Shown here: one piece after another, positions 17,187-25,746 of the stretch
Position numbering within the stretch: position 1 is the first letter of the stretch
How the letters are laid out: each line of letters begins with the position of its first letter
NCBI GenBank assembly: GCA_020832655.1
Contig: JAFIEF010000114.1
Coordinates: forward strand, 1 to 41,808
DNA: 41,808 nt
Direction of reading: 5' to 3'
Source: Paracoccaceae bacterium
Lineage (GTDB): Bacteria; Pseudomonadota; Alphaproteobacteria; Rhodobacterales; Rhodobacteraceae
Notes under the pieces: generated by a model
Databases searched by the model: none
What the model saw: only the letters and a program-made list of their open reading frames with translations
Told to the model about the DNA's origin: nothing
Translations under genes and position numbers: made by a program

Positions 17187-18071
17187 ATGAAACATCTCGA
17201 CCCTGCGCTGCAGGCCCATCTCGACGATGGCACCACGACGCTGTCCTGGTGCTGGCGCATCACCCGCGCTGATGGTGTAAGCTTCGGCTTCACGGATCAT
17301 GACCGCACGCTGGTCTTCGAGGGTACGAGTTTCGAGCCCGAGAGCGGCTTCACGGCATCAGAGGTGCGCGCAGGCTCCGACCTCTCGGTCGATGCGCAGG
17401 ATGCAGAGGGTGTGCTGTCCTCCGACCGCATCACAGAGACTGACATAATCGACGGGCGCTGGGACAATGCCGAGGTCGTGCTCTGGCGGGTGAACTGGGC
17501 CGACCCCGGCCAGCGCGTGTTGTTGCGCCGGGGCGCCATCGGGCAGGTCCGGCGCGGGCGCGTCGCCTTTGTGGCCGAGGTGCGCAGCCTTGCCCATGTG
17601 CTGGGCCAGACCGTCGGGCGCACATTTCAATCCAGCTGCGATGCGGCGCTTGGCGACGCGCGCTGCAAGGTTGATCTGGAGGACTCCACCTTCAGCGGTG
17701 CAGGCAGCGTGACCGATCTGCTGCGCGATCGCGCTTTCACTGCCGCGGGGCTGGGCAGCTACGCCGGGGACTGGTTCACCCATGGCACAGTGGACTGGAC
17801 CTCGGGCGCCAATACCGGGGGGCGGGCAGAAGTGCTGGCGCATGATCTGGTCGATGGCATCGCCATCCTGACCCTGCTGGAGCCGCCAGTGCGCGACATC
17901 AAGGAAGGGGACGCCTTTGTTGTACGTGCAGGCTGCGACAAGCGGCTGGCGACCTGCAGCGCGAAATTCGCCAATGTCGCGAACTTCCGGGGGTTTCCGC
18001 ATATCCCCGGGCAGGACACCATCCTGCGCTATGCCTCGCGCGATGGCGGACATGTCGGGGCAGTGCGATGA
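17187..18071 (+). CDS. DUF2163 tail hub protein (GTA gp13-like)
   Basis: A 294-residue protein whose ends are diagnostic: N-terminal SWCWRITRADGVSFGFTDHD and C-terminal CSAKFANVANFRGFPHIPGQ, the DUF2163 and BR0599 parts. In the Rhodobacter GTA this protein forms part of the baseplate hub between the distal tail ring and the giant hub protein. Four cysteines at 151, 160, 250 and 257 lie in the C-terminal domain; the comparable lambda protein gpL binds an iron-sulphur cluster, so a cluster here is plausible. CGGAG lies 9 bp before ATG 17187. It follows the cargo insertion and overlaps the peptidase gene. Confidence 0.93.
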   Translation: MKHLDPALQAHLDDGTTTLSWCWRITRADGVSFGFTDHDRTLVFEGTSFEPESGFTASEVRAGSDLSVDAQDAEGVLSSDRITETDIIDGRWDNAEVVLWRVNWADPGQRVLLRRGAIGQVRRGRVAFVAEVRSLAHVLGQTVGRTFQSSCDAALGDARCKVDLEDSTFSGAGSVTDLLRDRAFTAAGLGSYAGDWFTHGTVDWTSGANTGGRAEVLAHDLVDGIAILTLLEPPVRDIKEGDAFVVRAGCDKRLATCSAKFANVANFRGFPHIPGQDTILRYASRDGGHVGAVR

Positions 18072-18538
18072 TGCCGCCGCGCCCCGTTGCAGATCCGAAC
18101 CATGTCAGTGCCGCCGACGCGGCCCAAGTCATCGCCGCAGCGCGCTCATGGCTGGGCACACCCTACCATGATCAGGCGAGCCTCAAGGGTGTGGGCTGCG
18201 ACTGCCTCGGCCTTGCGCGCGGCATCTGGCGCGAGGTGGTCGGGCCCGAGCCCTTTCCGATCCCGCCCTATAGCCGGGACTGGGGCGAGATCGGGCCGCG
18301 GGAAGTGCTGGCCGAGGGCGCGCGCACCATGATGATCGAAGTGGAACCAGCGACGGCCCCACCCGGTGCGCTGGTCCTGTTCCGGATGCTGCCCCGCGCC
18401 ATCGCCAAGCATGTCGGGATTCTGACTGGGCCGGGCAGCTTCCTCCACGCCTATGAGCGGCTGGGCGTGATCGAGCAGCCGCTCACACTCACCTGGCACA
18501 GGCGCATCGCTTTCGCCTTCCTGTTTCCAGCACGCTGA
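18068..18538 (+). CDS. NlpC/P60 cell-wall peptidase of the tail tip (GTA gp14-like)
   Basis: A 156-residue NlpC/P60 cysteine peptidase. Catalytic Cys46 lies in GCDCLGLARG, and the partner histidine is His115 in AKHVGILTG; His127 in FLHAYE may be the third residue. Such tail-borne enzymes cut peptide cross-links of peptidoglycan while DNA enters. It lies between the DUF2163 and giant hub genes, the order found in GTAs. The start overlaps the previous stop (ATGATG). Confidence 0.93.
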   Translation: MMPPRPVADPNHVSAADAAQVIAAARSWLGTPYHDQASLKGVGCDCLGLARGIWREVVGPEPFPIPPYSRDWGEIGPREVLAEGARTMMIEVEPATAPPGALVLFRMLPRAIAKHVGILTGPGSFLHAYERLGVIEQPLTLTWHRRIAFAFLFPAR

Positions 18539-18562
18539 CCCTTCCAAGATCAGGATTTCCAG

Positions 18563-21500
18563 ATGGCCACCCTCGTTCTTGGCGTCGTCGGCTCCAGCAT
18601 CGGCATGGGCTTTGGCGGTGCGATCCTCGGTCTCTCCGGTGCGGCCATCGGCGGGCTGATCGGCTCGACTGTCGGCTCCGTCATCGACAGCTGGATCATC
18701 TCGTCGCTCGCCCCCACTCAGCGGATTGAGGGCGCGCGGCTGGAAAGCCTGCGGATCACCTCATCCACTGAAGGCGCCGTGATCCCGCGCCTCTTTGGGC
18801 GCATGCGCGTGGGCGGCAATATCATCTGGGCGACGGATTTCCGCGAGGAGACGAACACGACGACCCAGCGCGGCGGGGGCAAGGGTGGCGGGCCGAAGAT
18901 CCGGACCACCGAATATCTCTACTATGCCAGCTTTGCTGTCGCCTTGTGTGAAGGCGCAATCACTGGCATTGGTCGCATCTGGGCCGATGGCAAGCCGCTG
19001 GACATGACTGGCGTGACTCTGCGCTGGTATCCGGGGGATGAGACGCAGGCCCCCGATCCGTTCATCGCCGCGAAGATGGGGGCGGCCAACACGCCGGCCT
19101 ATCGCGGCACAGCCTATGTGGTCTTCGAAGAACTGGAACTCTCGGCCTTCGGCAACCGTATCCCGCAGCTGTCGTTCGAGGTGTTCCGTCCGCTGGCCGA
19201 TCCCGACAGCGCCGAGGGGCTGACCCGGGCTGTCACCATGATTCCAGCCTCGGGCGAGTTCACCTATGCAACCGAAGCCATCCGCAAGGGCAGCAGTGGC
19301 GCACAGGAGACAGAGAACCAGAACGCACTGCCCGACACCACCGACATGGTCGTGGCCCTCGACCGGTTGCAGGCCATGGTGCCTGCAGTGGAAAGCGTCA
19401 GCCTCGTCGTCGCCTGGTTCGGGACGGACCTGCGGGCAGGCAATTGCGCGATCAGGCCAGGCGTCGAGGTGGCAGCCAAGGCGACCAGCCCGAGACTGTG
19501 GTCAGTGAATGGTGTGAACCGCGCGCAGGCGCATCTCGTTTCCCAGTCCGACAACCGCCCCGTCTATGGCGGCACGCCTGCGGATTTCGCAGTGGTGCAG
19601 GCGATCCAGGAAATGAAGGCGCGCGGGCTGCGGGTCACCTTCTATCCCTTCATCCTGATGGATGTGGCCCCCGGCAACGCGCTACCGAACCCCTACAGCG
19701 ACAATGCGGGTCAGGCGGGTCAGCCCGTATTCCCCTGGCGGGGGCGCATCACCTGTTCGCCGGCTGCGGGCTTCGCCGGGAGCGTGGACAAGACCGGCAC
19801 GGCGGCCACGCAGGTCTCCAGCTTCTTCGGCAGCGCCACGCCTGGCAATTTCTCGATTGCGGGCGAAACTGTCAGCTGGACTGGACCGGCCAATGAGTGG
19901 GGCCTGCGCCGCATGATCCTGCATTACGCGCATCTGTGCAAAGCGGCCGGCGGGGTGGATGCCTTCCTGATCGGCTCGGAGCTGCGCGGGCTGACCACCA
20001 TCCGCGCAGGCGCCAGCACCTATCCCGCCGTGCAGGCGTTTCGCGATCTGGCCGCAAGCGTACGCGCCATCCTTGGGGCGGGCACAAAGATCAGCTATGC
20101 CGCCGACTGGTCGGAGTATTTCGGCCATCATCCGACAGATGGCAGCAATGATGTCTATTTCCACCTCGACCCGCTCTGGGCCGACCCCAATACCGATTTC
20201 ATCGGCATCGACAACTATATGCCGCTGTCGGACTGGCGTGATGGCTATGCGCATGCGGACGCGCAAGCAGGCTGGCCTGCCATCCATGATCGCGCCTATC
20301 TGCAATCGAACATCGCCGGTGGCGAAGGGTTTGACTGGTTCTATGGCTCAGAGGCCCATAGGGCCGCGCAGCTGCGCACAGCAGTGGAAGACGGCGCATA
20401 TGGCAAAGCATGGGTCTTCCGCTACAAGGATCTGCGCGCCTGGTGGTCGGAGCCCCATTTCAACCGCCCCGGCGGGGTGGAGAGCGCCACGCCGACTGGT
20501 TGGGTTCCGCAGTCCAAGCCCATCTGGTTCACGGAACTCGGCTGTCCTGCCATCGACCGCGGCACAAACCAGCCCAATGTGTTCTTTGACCCGAAGTCGT
20601 CCGAGAGCTTCACGCCCTACTTCTCCCGCGGCTGGCGGGATGATGCCATCCAGCGCGCCTATCTCGAGGCCAGCTATCTCTGGTGGGGCGATGCCGCGCA
20701 CAACCCGTTGTCCACCGTCTATGGCGGCCGGATGGTCCATGTCCCGGAATGCGCCGCCTGGACCTGGGATGCGCGGCCCTATCCGTTCTTCCCGGCGCTC
20801 GAGGGGGTCTGGACCGACGGGCCGAACTGGCGGCTCGGTCACTGGCTGACCGGGCGGCTGGGCGCCGTGTCGCTCGCGGCGCTCGTCCGGCATCTGTGCC
20901 TGCGCGCAGGTCTTCCCGCCGAGCGCATTGATGTTTCCGGCCTCTGGGGGGCCGTCGAGGGCTATGTGATCAGCGCGCTGGAATCCCCGCGCGCCTCCAT
21001 CACCACGCTCGCGCGGCATTTCGGCTTCGATGCAGTTGAGACCGGTGGGGTGATCCGCTTTGTGATGCGCGGGCGCGCCGCGGTGGCGGAACTGGGTGTT
21101 AATGATCTGGTCGCCGCCCCCGATCCCCGCGCCGAAGAGTTGGAGCTGACCCGCGCGCAGGAGACCGAGCTGCCGCAGGCGCTGAAATGGCAGCTGGCCC
21201 GCGCCGATGAGGATTATGACGCCGCACAGGTTGAGGCGCAGCGCATCACTGTGTCCGCGAGCCGCATCGCCTCGGAATCCTTTCCCATGGCCGTCGCGCC
21301 CGAAGAAGCCGAGCGCCGCTGTCGGCGCGCGCTGATGGAAGCCTGGATCGGGCGCGAAACTGCGAATTTCCGCCTGCCGCCCTCGCGGCTTGCACTCGAT
21401 CCGGCCGATGTGATCCGGCTCACGCATGATGGCAGATGGCTCGACTTCCGGCTTTTGTCGACCGCTGATGCGGAAGCCCGCAGTATTGAGGCGATCCGGC

Positions 21501-22534
21501 AGGACCGCGCGGCCTATGATCTGCCGCCCGGCGATCCGCGCCCTGCCTCTCTTGCGCGCGCGCTCGTCCTGACGGCACCCGACGTGGCCTTCCTCAATCT
21601 GCCGCAGCTGACTGAGGACCAGCCTGCGCATCGGCCTTTCCTGGCCGCCCATGCCCGCCCCTGGCCAGGCGAGCTCGCAGTGTTGCGCAGCCCCGGCAGT
21701 GACGGGTTCGAGTTGTTGACAACCGTTTCGTCGCGCGCACGGATGGGTGTGCTGCTGGAGCCGTTTCTCGCAGGGCCCGTCTCCCGCTTCGATCTTGGCG
21801 CAGTGTTGCTGGTCGATCTTTCCTCCGGCACGCTGGAAAGCGTCACGGACATCGCGCTTCTCAGTGGGGCGAACACACTGGCCGTGGAAAGCGCGCCGGG
21901 CATCTGGGAGATCGTGCAGGCAGGCACCGCTGAGTTGATCGCACCGGGCTGCTATCGTCTGACCCGCCTCTTGCGTGGCCAACGCGGGACGGAAGGGGCG
22001 ATGGGCAATCCCACCCCGGCCGGGGCGCGGGTCGTGGTGCTGGACAGCACGCTTGCGCCACTGCCCATCGCCTTGGGTGATCTGGGCCTGCCGTGGAACT
22101 GGCGCATCGGCCCGGCCGCCCGGGCGCCCATTGACGACACTTATCTCGCGCGGGCCTTCACCCCGGCAGGTGTGGGGCTGCGCCCCTTTGCGCCCGTGCA
22201 TGTCGAGCAGCCCTGGCGGCGGGCGCGGAGCCCCGGTGATCTGACCATCCGCTGGACGCGTCGTTCCCGCGCGATCGAGGCCGATGCCTGGGAGCAGGTT
22301 GCAGTGCCATTGGGCGAAGAGTTCGAGGGCTATGAGGTCGATCTTCTCGATGCTGGCGGGGTGGTAAAGCGCGTGCTCACCAGCAATACGACCTCGGTCC
22401 TCTACAGCGCCGAGCAGCAGATTGCCGATTGGGGCACGCCCCTTGGCCCCGGCGACACGCTCTCCCTGCGCCTCTTCCAGCTCTCTGCCCGCCTCGGGCG
22501 CGGTGCACCCGCCAGCGTCACGCTGCAGTTCTGA
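18563..22534 (+). CDS. Giant tail hub/host-specificity protein (GTA gp15, TIM-barrel-like)
   Basis: A 1323-residue protein with the length and order of the GTA 'megatron' protein. It opens with a Gly-rich hydrophobic stretch (GMGFGGAILGLSGAAIGGLI). A TIM-barrel-like glycoside-hydrolase-type domain spans about residues 390-770, with AADWSEYFGHHPTDGSNDVY, DFIGIDNYMPLSDWRDG and IWFTELGCPAIDRGTNQPN. A Phage-tail_3-type domain follows (DAVETGGVIRFVMRGRAAV). The C-terminal part is beta-rich. It forms the central spike and the channel opening at the tail tip. Whether the barrel is an active hydrolase cannot be told here. AGGA lies upstream of ATG 18563. Confidence 0.94.
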   Translation: MATLVLGVVGSSIGMGFGGAILGLSGAAIGGLIGSTVGSVIDSWIISSLAPTQRIEGARLESLRITSSTEGAVIPRLFGRMRVGGNIIWATDFREETNTTTQRGGGKGGGPKIRTTEYLYYASFAVALCEGAITGIGRIWADGKPLDMTGVTLRWYPGDETQAPDPFIAAKMGAANTPAYRGTAYVVFEELELSAFGNRIPQLSFEVFRPLADPDSAEGLTRAVTMIPASGEFTYATEAIRKGSSGAQETENQNALPDTTDMVVALDRLQAMVPAVESVSLVVAWFGTDLRAGNCAIRPGVEVAAKATSPRLWSVNGVNRAQAHLVSQSDNRPVYGGTPADFAVVQAIQEMKARGLRVTFYPFILMDVAPGNALPNPYSDNAGQAGQPVFPWRGRITCSPAAGFAGSVDKTGTAATQVSSFFGSATPGNFSIAGETVSWTGPANEWGLRRMILHYAHLCKAAGGVDAFLIGSELRGLTTIRAGASTYPAVQAFRDLAASVRAILGAGTKISYAADWSEYFGHHPTDGSNDVYFHLDPLWADPNTDFIGIDNYMPLSDWRDGYAHADAQAGWPAIHDRAYLQSNIAGGEGFDWFYGSEAHRAAQLRTAVEDGAYGKAWVFRYKDLRAWWSEPHFNRPGGVESATPTGWVPQSKPIWFTELGCPAIDRGTNQPNVFFDPKSSESFTPYFSRGWRDDAIQRAYLEASYLWWGDAAHNPLSTVYGGRMVHVPECAAWTWDARPYPFFPALEGVWTDGPNWRLGHWLTGRLGAVSLAALVRHLCLRAGLPAERIDVSGLWGAVEGYVISALESPRASITTLARHFGFDAVETGGVIRFVMRGRAAVAELGVNDLVAAPDPRAEELELTRAQETELPQALKWQLARADEDYDAAQVEAQRITVSASRIASESFPMAVAPEEAERRCRRALMEAWIGRETANFRLPPSRLALDPADVIRLTHDGRWLDFRLLSTADAEARSIEAIRQDRAAYDLPPGDPRPASLARALVLTAPDVAFLNLPQLTEDQPAHRPFLAAHARPWPGELAVLRSPGSDGFELLTTVSSRARMGVLLEPFLAGPVSRFDLGAVLLVDLSSGTLESVTDIALLSGANTLAVESAPGIWEIVQAGTAELIAPGCYRLTRLLRGQRGTEGAMGNPTPAGARVVVLDSTLAPLPIALGDLGLPWNWRIGPAARAPIDDTYLARAFTPAGVGLRPFAPVHVEQPWRRARSPGDLTIRWTRRSRAIEADAWEQVAVPLGEEFEGYEVDLLDAGGVVKRVLTSNTTSVLYSAEQQIADWGTPLGPGDTLSLRLFQLSARLGRGAPASVTLQF

Positions 22535-22577
22535 TCCGAACCGGCAGCCGCCGGGCACAAACGCACAGGAACCCTCC

Positions 22578-23654
22578 ATGTCCGACACCACCACCCATCT
22601 CGGCCTGCCCTATCTCATGGCCGCGCAGGCGCAAAAGCATGTCACTCATAACGAGGCGCTGCGGCTTCTGGACGGGCTCGTGCAGCTCTCGGTCCTTGAT
22701 CGCAATCGTACATCACCCCCGGCCAGTCCTTCTGACGGGGATCGTCATCTTGTGGCCGCAGGCGCGACTGGCCTCTGGGCGGGCTGGGATCTGAACGTGG
22801 CATTTCGCGTCGATGGGGCATGGCTGCGCCTTGTCCCGCGCCCCGGCTGGCGGGTCTGGGTGGCCGATGAAGGCGTGTTACTGGTCTACGATGGCTCGAC
22901 ATGGGCCGGAACCACGCCCAGCGCTTTGCAGGAGCTGACCCGGATCGGGCTTGGCGCAACGGCGGATGCCAGCAATCCCTTCCTCGCGCAAATCAACGCT
23001 GCACTCTGGACAGCACTGGCCACAGGCGCTGGCGGCAGCGGCAGCCTGATCCAGAGCCTGAACAAACAGGCCAGCAGCCATGATCTGGGGTTTCTGTTCC
23101 AGACTGGTTTCTCGACCCGGGCGCTCATGGGCCTCTTTGGCAGTGACAATCTGCGGCTTGCCGTCTCGCCTGACGGCAGCACGTTTCTGGATGCTCTGGT
23201 TGCTGATCCCGCCACTGGCATCCTCGATCAGCCCCGCCTGCCGCGCTTCAAGGCCTTCACCAATTACGACAACTACGTTGATGTCGACACATGGACGAAG
23301 ATCGGGATCAACGTCACCGACGCTAATGATCAGGCGGCATTCGACGCGGCCAATAACCGGTTCGTCGCCCCAGTGGACGGAACCTATCTCTTCGGCGCCA
23401 CGCTGATGTTCAAGATCAATGCCAGCACAGCGGCACGGATGACCGGGCGGCTGGTGGTCAATGGCAGCACCGTGCTGCGCGGCAGCCAGGGCGAGAATTC
23501 CGGCACCCATCGCTCCGAGGCGACTGCGATCTGGCTGCAGACCATGGCCGTTCTGGCCGCAGGCGACACAGTCGAGTTGCAGGGGCATTTCCGCGCCCAT
23601 GACGGGTATTTTGCCGCCGATCACACCAGCTTCTGGGGGGTAAAACTCGGATGA
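22578..23654 (+). CDS. DUF2793 tail fibre/spike protein with C1q-like C-terminus
   Basis: From ATG 22578 (AGGA upstream) the protein has 358 residues; the frame is open back to 22422, but that part is a shadow of the hub gene. Residues 1-about 90 match DUF2793 (HLGLPYLMAAQAQKHVTHNE; LDGLVQLSVLDR), found in GTA-associated fibres. The C-terminal 130 residues (NNRFVAPVDGTYLFGATLMF; ending FWGVKLG) resemble a trimeric C1q/TNF-like jelly roll, a common receptor-binding module. The role is host recognition. It follows the hub gene, as in rhodobacterial prophages. Confidence 0.88.
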   Translation: MSDTTTHLGLPYLMAAQAQKHVTHNEALRLLDGLVQLSVLDRNRTSPPASPSDGDRHLVAAGATGLWAGWDLNVAFRVDGAWLRLVPRPGWRVWVADEGVLLVYDGSTWAGTTPSALQELTRIGLGATADASNPFLAQINAALWTALATGAGGSGSLIQSLNKQASSHDLGFLFQTGFSTRALMGLFGSDNLRLAVSPDGSTFLDALVADPATGILDQPRLPRFKAFTNYDNYVDVDTWTKIGINVTDANDQAAFDAANNRFVAPVDGTYLFGATLMFKINASTAARMTGRLVVNGSTVLRGSQGENSGTHRSEATAIWLQTMAVLAAGDTVELQGHFRAHDGYFAADHTSFWGVKLG

Positions 23655-23959
23655 CCAATCGCAGCACGCTGACAGAACAGATCATACAGGCCTTCCGCGA
23701 TCATGGCTTTGCCACGGCCATTGGTGTGTGGTTCACCTTCATTGCAGGGCTGGCCACAGCCGTGACGCGAAAGGCATTTACCAATGAGGCGCTGCTGCAC
23801 AAGCTGGAGCAGGAACTGGCCGAGGAACGCGCGCGCGTCGAGAAGCGCCGCGATGACGACCGCCGCGTCGATCATGACCGCCTCGCCCGCATCGAGCGCG
23901 ATATCCATGACATGCGCAACCTGATCTTCGCCGCGTTCCAGCGCAAGAACGGAGACTGA
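23651..23959 (+). CDS. Small membrane protein with coiled coil, holin candidate
   Basis: A 102-residue protein overlapping the fibre stop by ATGA. One hydrophobic segment at about residues 20-37 (ATAIGVWFTFIAGLATAV) is followed by a long charged coiled coil (LEQELAEERARVEKRRDDD). It is located just before the endolysin gene. One membrane segment and a cytoplasmic charged tail would suit a pinholin-type protein, but no family was recognised and the holin role is inference. Confidence 0.7.
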   Translation: MTNRSTLTEQIIQAFRDHGFATAIGVWFTFIAGLATAVTRKAFTNEALLHKLEQELAEERARVEKRRDDDRRVDHDRLARIERDIHDMRNLIFAAFQRKNGD

Positions 23960-24069
23960 GGGCACATGACTGGTTCCATCTGACCGCGTAGCCCAGCGCA
24001 CGCATTGCACACCTGCGCGCAACGCGACGCTGGCACACTGCCGACCCTGCAATCCCAAACGATCCAACC

Positions 24070-24095
24070 CCGCCACCCGAACGCTCGGGCGGCGG
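24070..24095 (+). other. Long imperfect hairpin upstream of the endolysin gene
   Basis: CCGCCACCCGA pairs with TCGGGCGGCGG around a 4-base loop (acgc), with one mismatch. It lies in the 175-bp gap between the membrane protein and endolysin genes. No T-run follows. It may mark an mRNA processing or attenuation point. I see no gene in the rest of the gap. Confidence 0.4.
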
Positions 24096-24134
24096 GCCAT
24101 TCCCGCATGCGCTCATACCCACAGGAGACACCCC

Positions 24135-24815
24135 ATGACTGATCCCATCCGCACATTTCGCCACTTCCGCGAAGTGCCCGAGAGCCTCTGGCGCTGGAAG
24201 AACTTCTCGCCTTCTGAGATTGCCTGCCGCGGCACGGGCCAGCTGAAGCTGCACCCCGACGCACTCGACAAGCTGCAGGCGCTGCGCGACCGACTGGGCA
24301 AACCGCTGATCATCCGCTCGGCCTATCGAAGCCCTGCGCACAATCGCAATGTCGGCGGGGCACCGCGCTCCAAGCATATGGACGGCACCGCCTTTGATAT
24401 CGCGATGTCCAACCATGATCCGGTGCAATTTTCTGAAGCCGCCCGCGCCGTCGGGTTTCTGGGCTTCGGCGCCTATCCCCGCTCGGGCTTCATGCATATC
24501 GATCTCGGCCCCGCGCGCAGCTGGGGCGAGCCGTTTCCAGCGCGGGCGGTACCATTTGCGCAGGAAGCTCCGCCTGCGCGCGAGGCGATCGCGCAAAGCC
24601 GGACACTGAAAGGGACCGGTGCGGCCGGCGTGGCGACCGTCGGCGCAGCGGGCGTCGAGGTGGCACAAGAGGTTCTGGCAGAGGCGCAAGGGGCTGTTCT
24701 GCCGCTGGTGCCGTATCTGGACACATTGCGCTGGGTGTTCATTGCGCTGGCACTGGGCGGGATCGCGGTGGCCGTCTGGGCGCGGGTCGATGACTGGAAG
24801 AAGGGGCTGCGCTGA
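24135..24815 (+). CDS. Peptidase M15 endolysin with C-terminal membrane segment
   Basis: A 226-residue protein. Residues 1-about 130 are a peptidase M15_3 (D-Ala-D-Ala carboxypeptidase-like) domain. Zinc ligands fit His81 and Asp88 in SKHMDGTAFDI and His121 in FMHIDLG; SAYRSPAHNRNVGG is the usual preceding segment. It cleaves peptidoglycan peptides to release phage. A Pro/Ala-rich linker leads to a single hydrophobic helix at about 197-218 (WVFIALALGGIAVAVWARV) and a short basic end, so the enzyme is probably membrane-anchored. AGGAGA lies just upstream of ATG 24135. The stop is coupled to the spanin gene. Confidence 0.9.
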   Translation: MTDPIRTFRHFREVPESLWRWKNFSPSEIACRGTGQLKLHPDALDKLQALRDRLGKPLIIRSAYRSPAHNRNVGGAPRSKHMDGTAFDIAMSNHDPVQFSEAARAVGFLGFGAYPRSGFMHIDLGPARSWGEPFPARAVPFAQEAPPAREAIAQSRTLKGTGAAGVATVGAAGVEVAQEVLAEAQGAVLPLVPYLDTLRWVFIALALGGIAVAVWARVDDWKKGLR

Positions 24816-25072
24816 TGTGGGGCAGTCTGGTGGTCGGGCTTCTGGCCCGGCCATGGGCGCAGCGGGCGGTTAGTTTCGCCCTCGCGGTCCTCAGCATTAC
24901 CCTGTTCATTCTCAACCTCCGCCGATCAGGCGAGCGCGCAGGCCGCGCCGCTGAAAGGTTCGACCAACTGGAGCGCACAGATGCCATCCACCGCCAGATG
25001 CTGGACGCCGCCGCGCGCCGCCCTCGCAGCCGCGACGATCTTCTTGACCGCCTGCGCGGGGGTGAGTTCTGA
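24815..25072 (+). CDS. Rz-like inner-membrane spanin subunit (putative)
   Basis: An 85-residue protein with an N-terminal membrane segment (RAVSFALAVLSITLFILNLR) followed by a charged helical part (RSGERAGRAAERFDQLERTD). This is the type II, N-in layout of Rz i-spanins. It follows the endolysin and contains the start of a lipoprotein gene in another frame, the Rz/Rz1 hallmark. Sequence identity to known Rz proteins is not evident. Confidence 0.72.
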   Translation: MWGSLVVGLLARPWAQRAVSFALAVLSITLFILNLRRSGERAGRAAERFDQLERTDAIHRQMLDAAARRPRSRDDLLDRLRGGEF

Positions 25073-25229
25073 CACACTGCCCAGCGCCTGCCCGCCGGTG
25101 GTGGAGTACGGTCGGGCCGAGCAGGCGCGCGTGGCCGGGGAAGTCGCGGCCCTTCCGGAAGGGGCGCTGATCCCCGGGTGGCTGGCGGATTACGCTGTGT
25201 TGAGGGAGCAGGCGCGGGCCTGTCGCTGA
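24981..25229 (+). CDS. Rz1-like outer-membrane spanin lipoprotein (putative)
   Basis: An 82-residue frame starts 92 bp inside the preceding gene in a different frame and runs past its end. It has a hydrophobic signal with a lipobox, LTAC, giving lipidated Cys25 (ALAAATIFLTACAG), then a short periplasmic part. Overlap with a membrane protein gene downstream of an endolysin is the Rz/Rz1 arrangement, in which the two products join across the periplasm and fuse inner and outer membranes at lysis. The mature part is less Pro-rich than lambda Rz1. Confidence 0.72.
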   Translation: MPSTARCWTPPRAALAAATIFLTACAGVSSDTLPSACPPVVEYGRAEQARVAGEVAALPEGALIPGWLADYAVLREQARACR

Positions 25230-25289
25230 GGGGGCAGATCAGCTGCCAAATTGATGGCGCGGGCCCCGCAATCCCGCTAATCTGACCGC

Positions 25290-25667
25290 ATGAAACCCGA
25301 AGATGAAAAGCGTGTTGCAGCAAATCTCGCAAGGATCATGGCGATGCTGTGCGTGCGCAATACGCAGCTGGAAAGGCTGCATGCCGGCCTTGGGCCCATC
25401 ACCCGGACCGGCGACTATTCGGATGTCTTTGTGGTGGATGCGGACGGTCGGCGCATCCCCTGGACCGAGGTCTCACACATTGATGACGCCGAGATGCGCG
25501 ACCTGATGCGCACTATCGTCAACCGCCTCTACACATTCCATCTCGAGGCCGACGATCCCAAGCTTCAGGACCAGATCGAGCGCTGGATGGGCGCTGCGAT
25601 GAAATGGGACGAGCCGGAAATCGACCGCAGAATGATCAGCGGCGATGGTGCATCTACCGATCAGTAG
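25290..25667 (+). CDS. Hypothetical protein at the end of the prophage
   Basis: A 125-residue, soluble, acidic and mostly helical protein (EKRVAANLARIMAMLCVRNT; AEMRDLMRTIVNRLYTFHLE). No family was recognised. It has typical high-GC codon use and no signal peptide. It is the last + strand gene before the oppositely oriented BREX-linked block, so it may be the final prophage gene or the first host gene. The 80 bp after it hold no clear terminator or attachment site. Confidence 0.65.
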   Translation: MKPEDEKRVAANLARIMAMLCVRNTQLERLHAGLGPITRTGDYSDVFVVDADGRRIPWTEVSHIDDAEMRDLMRTIVNRLYTFHLEADDPKLQDQIERWMGAAMKWDEPEIDRRMISGDGASTDQ

Positions 25668-25746
25668 ACGATGCAAAACGCCGCAACACCGCCACCATGG
25701 CTATGCATTACCATATCAAAGACAGGGTGGATGCGGCCGATAGGGA

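Larger units (their letters stand above)
1..25667 (+). mobile_element. Prophage late region, lambda-like head and GTA-like tail (left end outside window)
   Basis: A continuous run of + strand genes follows the order packaging, head, neck, tail, baseplate, fibre, lysis. Many neighbours overlap by ATGA or TGATG, showing one late transcription unit. The head genes resemble lambda A, W, B, C/Nu3, D and E; the tail-tip genes resemble those of the Rhodobacter gene transfer agent. The left edge cuts the small terminase gene, so integrase, repressor and replication genes are not visible. The right limit is set at the last + strand gene, and no attachment site was identified. The reading frames are intact throughout, so the structural module looks functional rather than decayed. 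Confidence 0.93.

Noticed and set aside
20348-22594. 748-codon open frame on the - strand opposite the giant hub gene
   Set aside because: Shadow frame; the + strand product is a recognised GTA hub protein, and no ribosome site or motif supports the antisense frame.
1-25667. The element as a true gene transfer agent
   Set aside because: Head genes are lambda-like with gpD and gpE, the lysis genes are attached, and a cargo module is present; only the tail tip is GTA-like, so a prophage is the better description.
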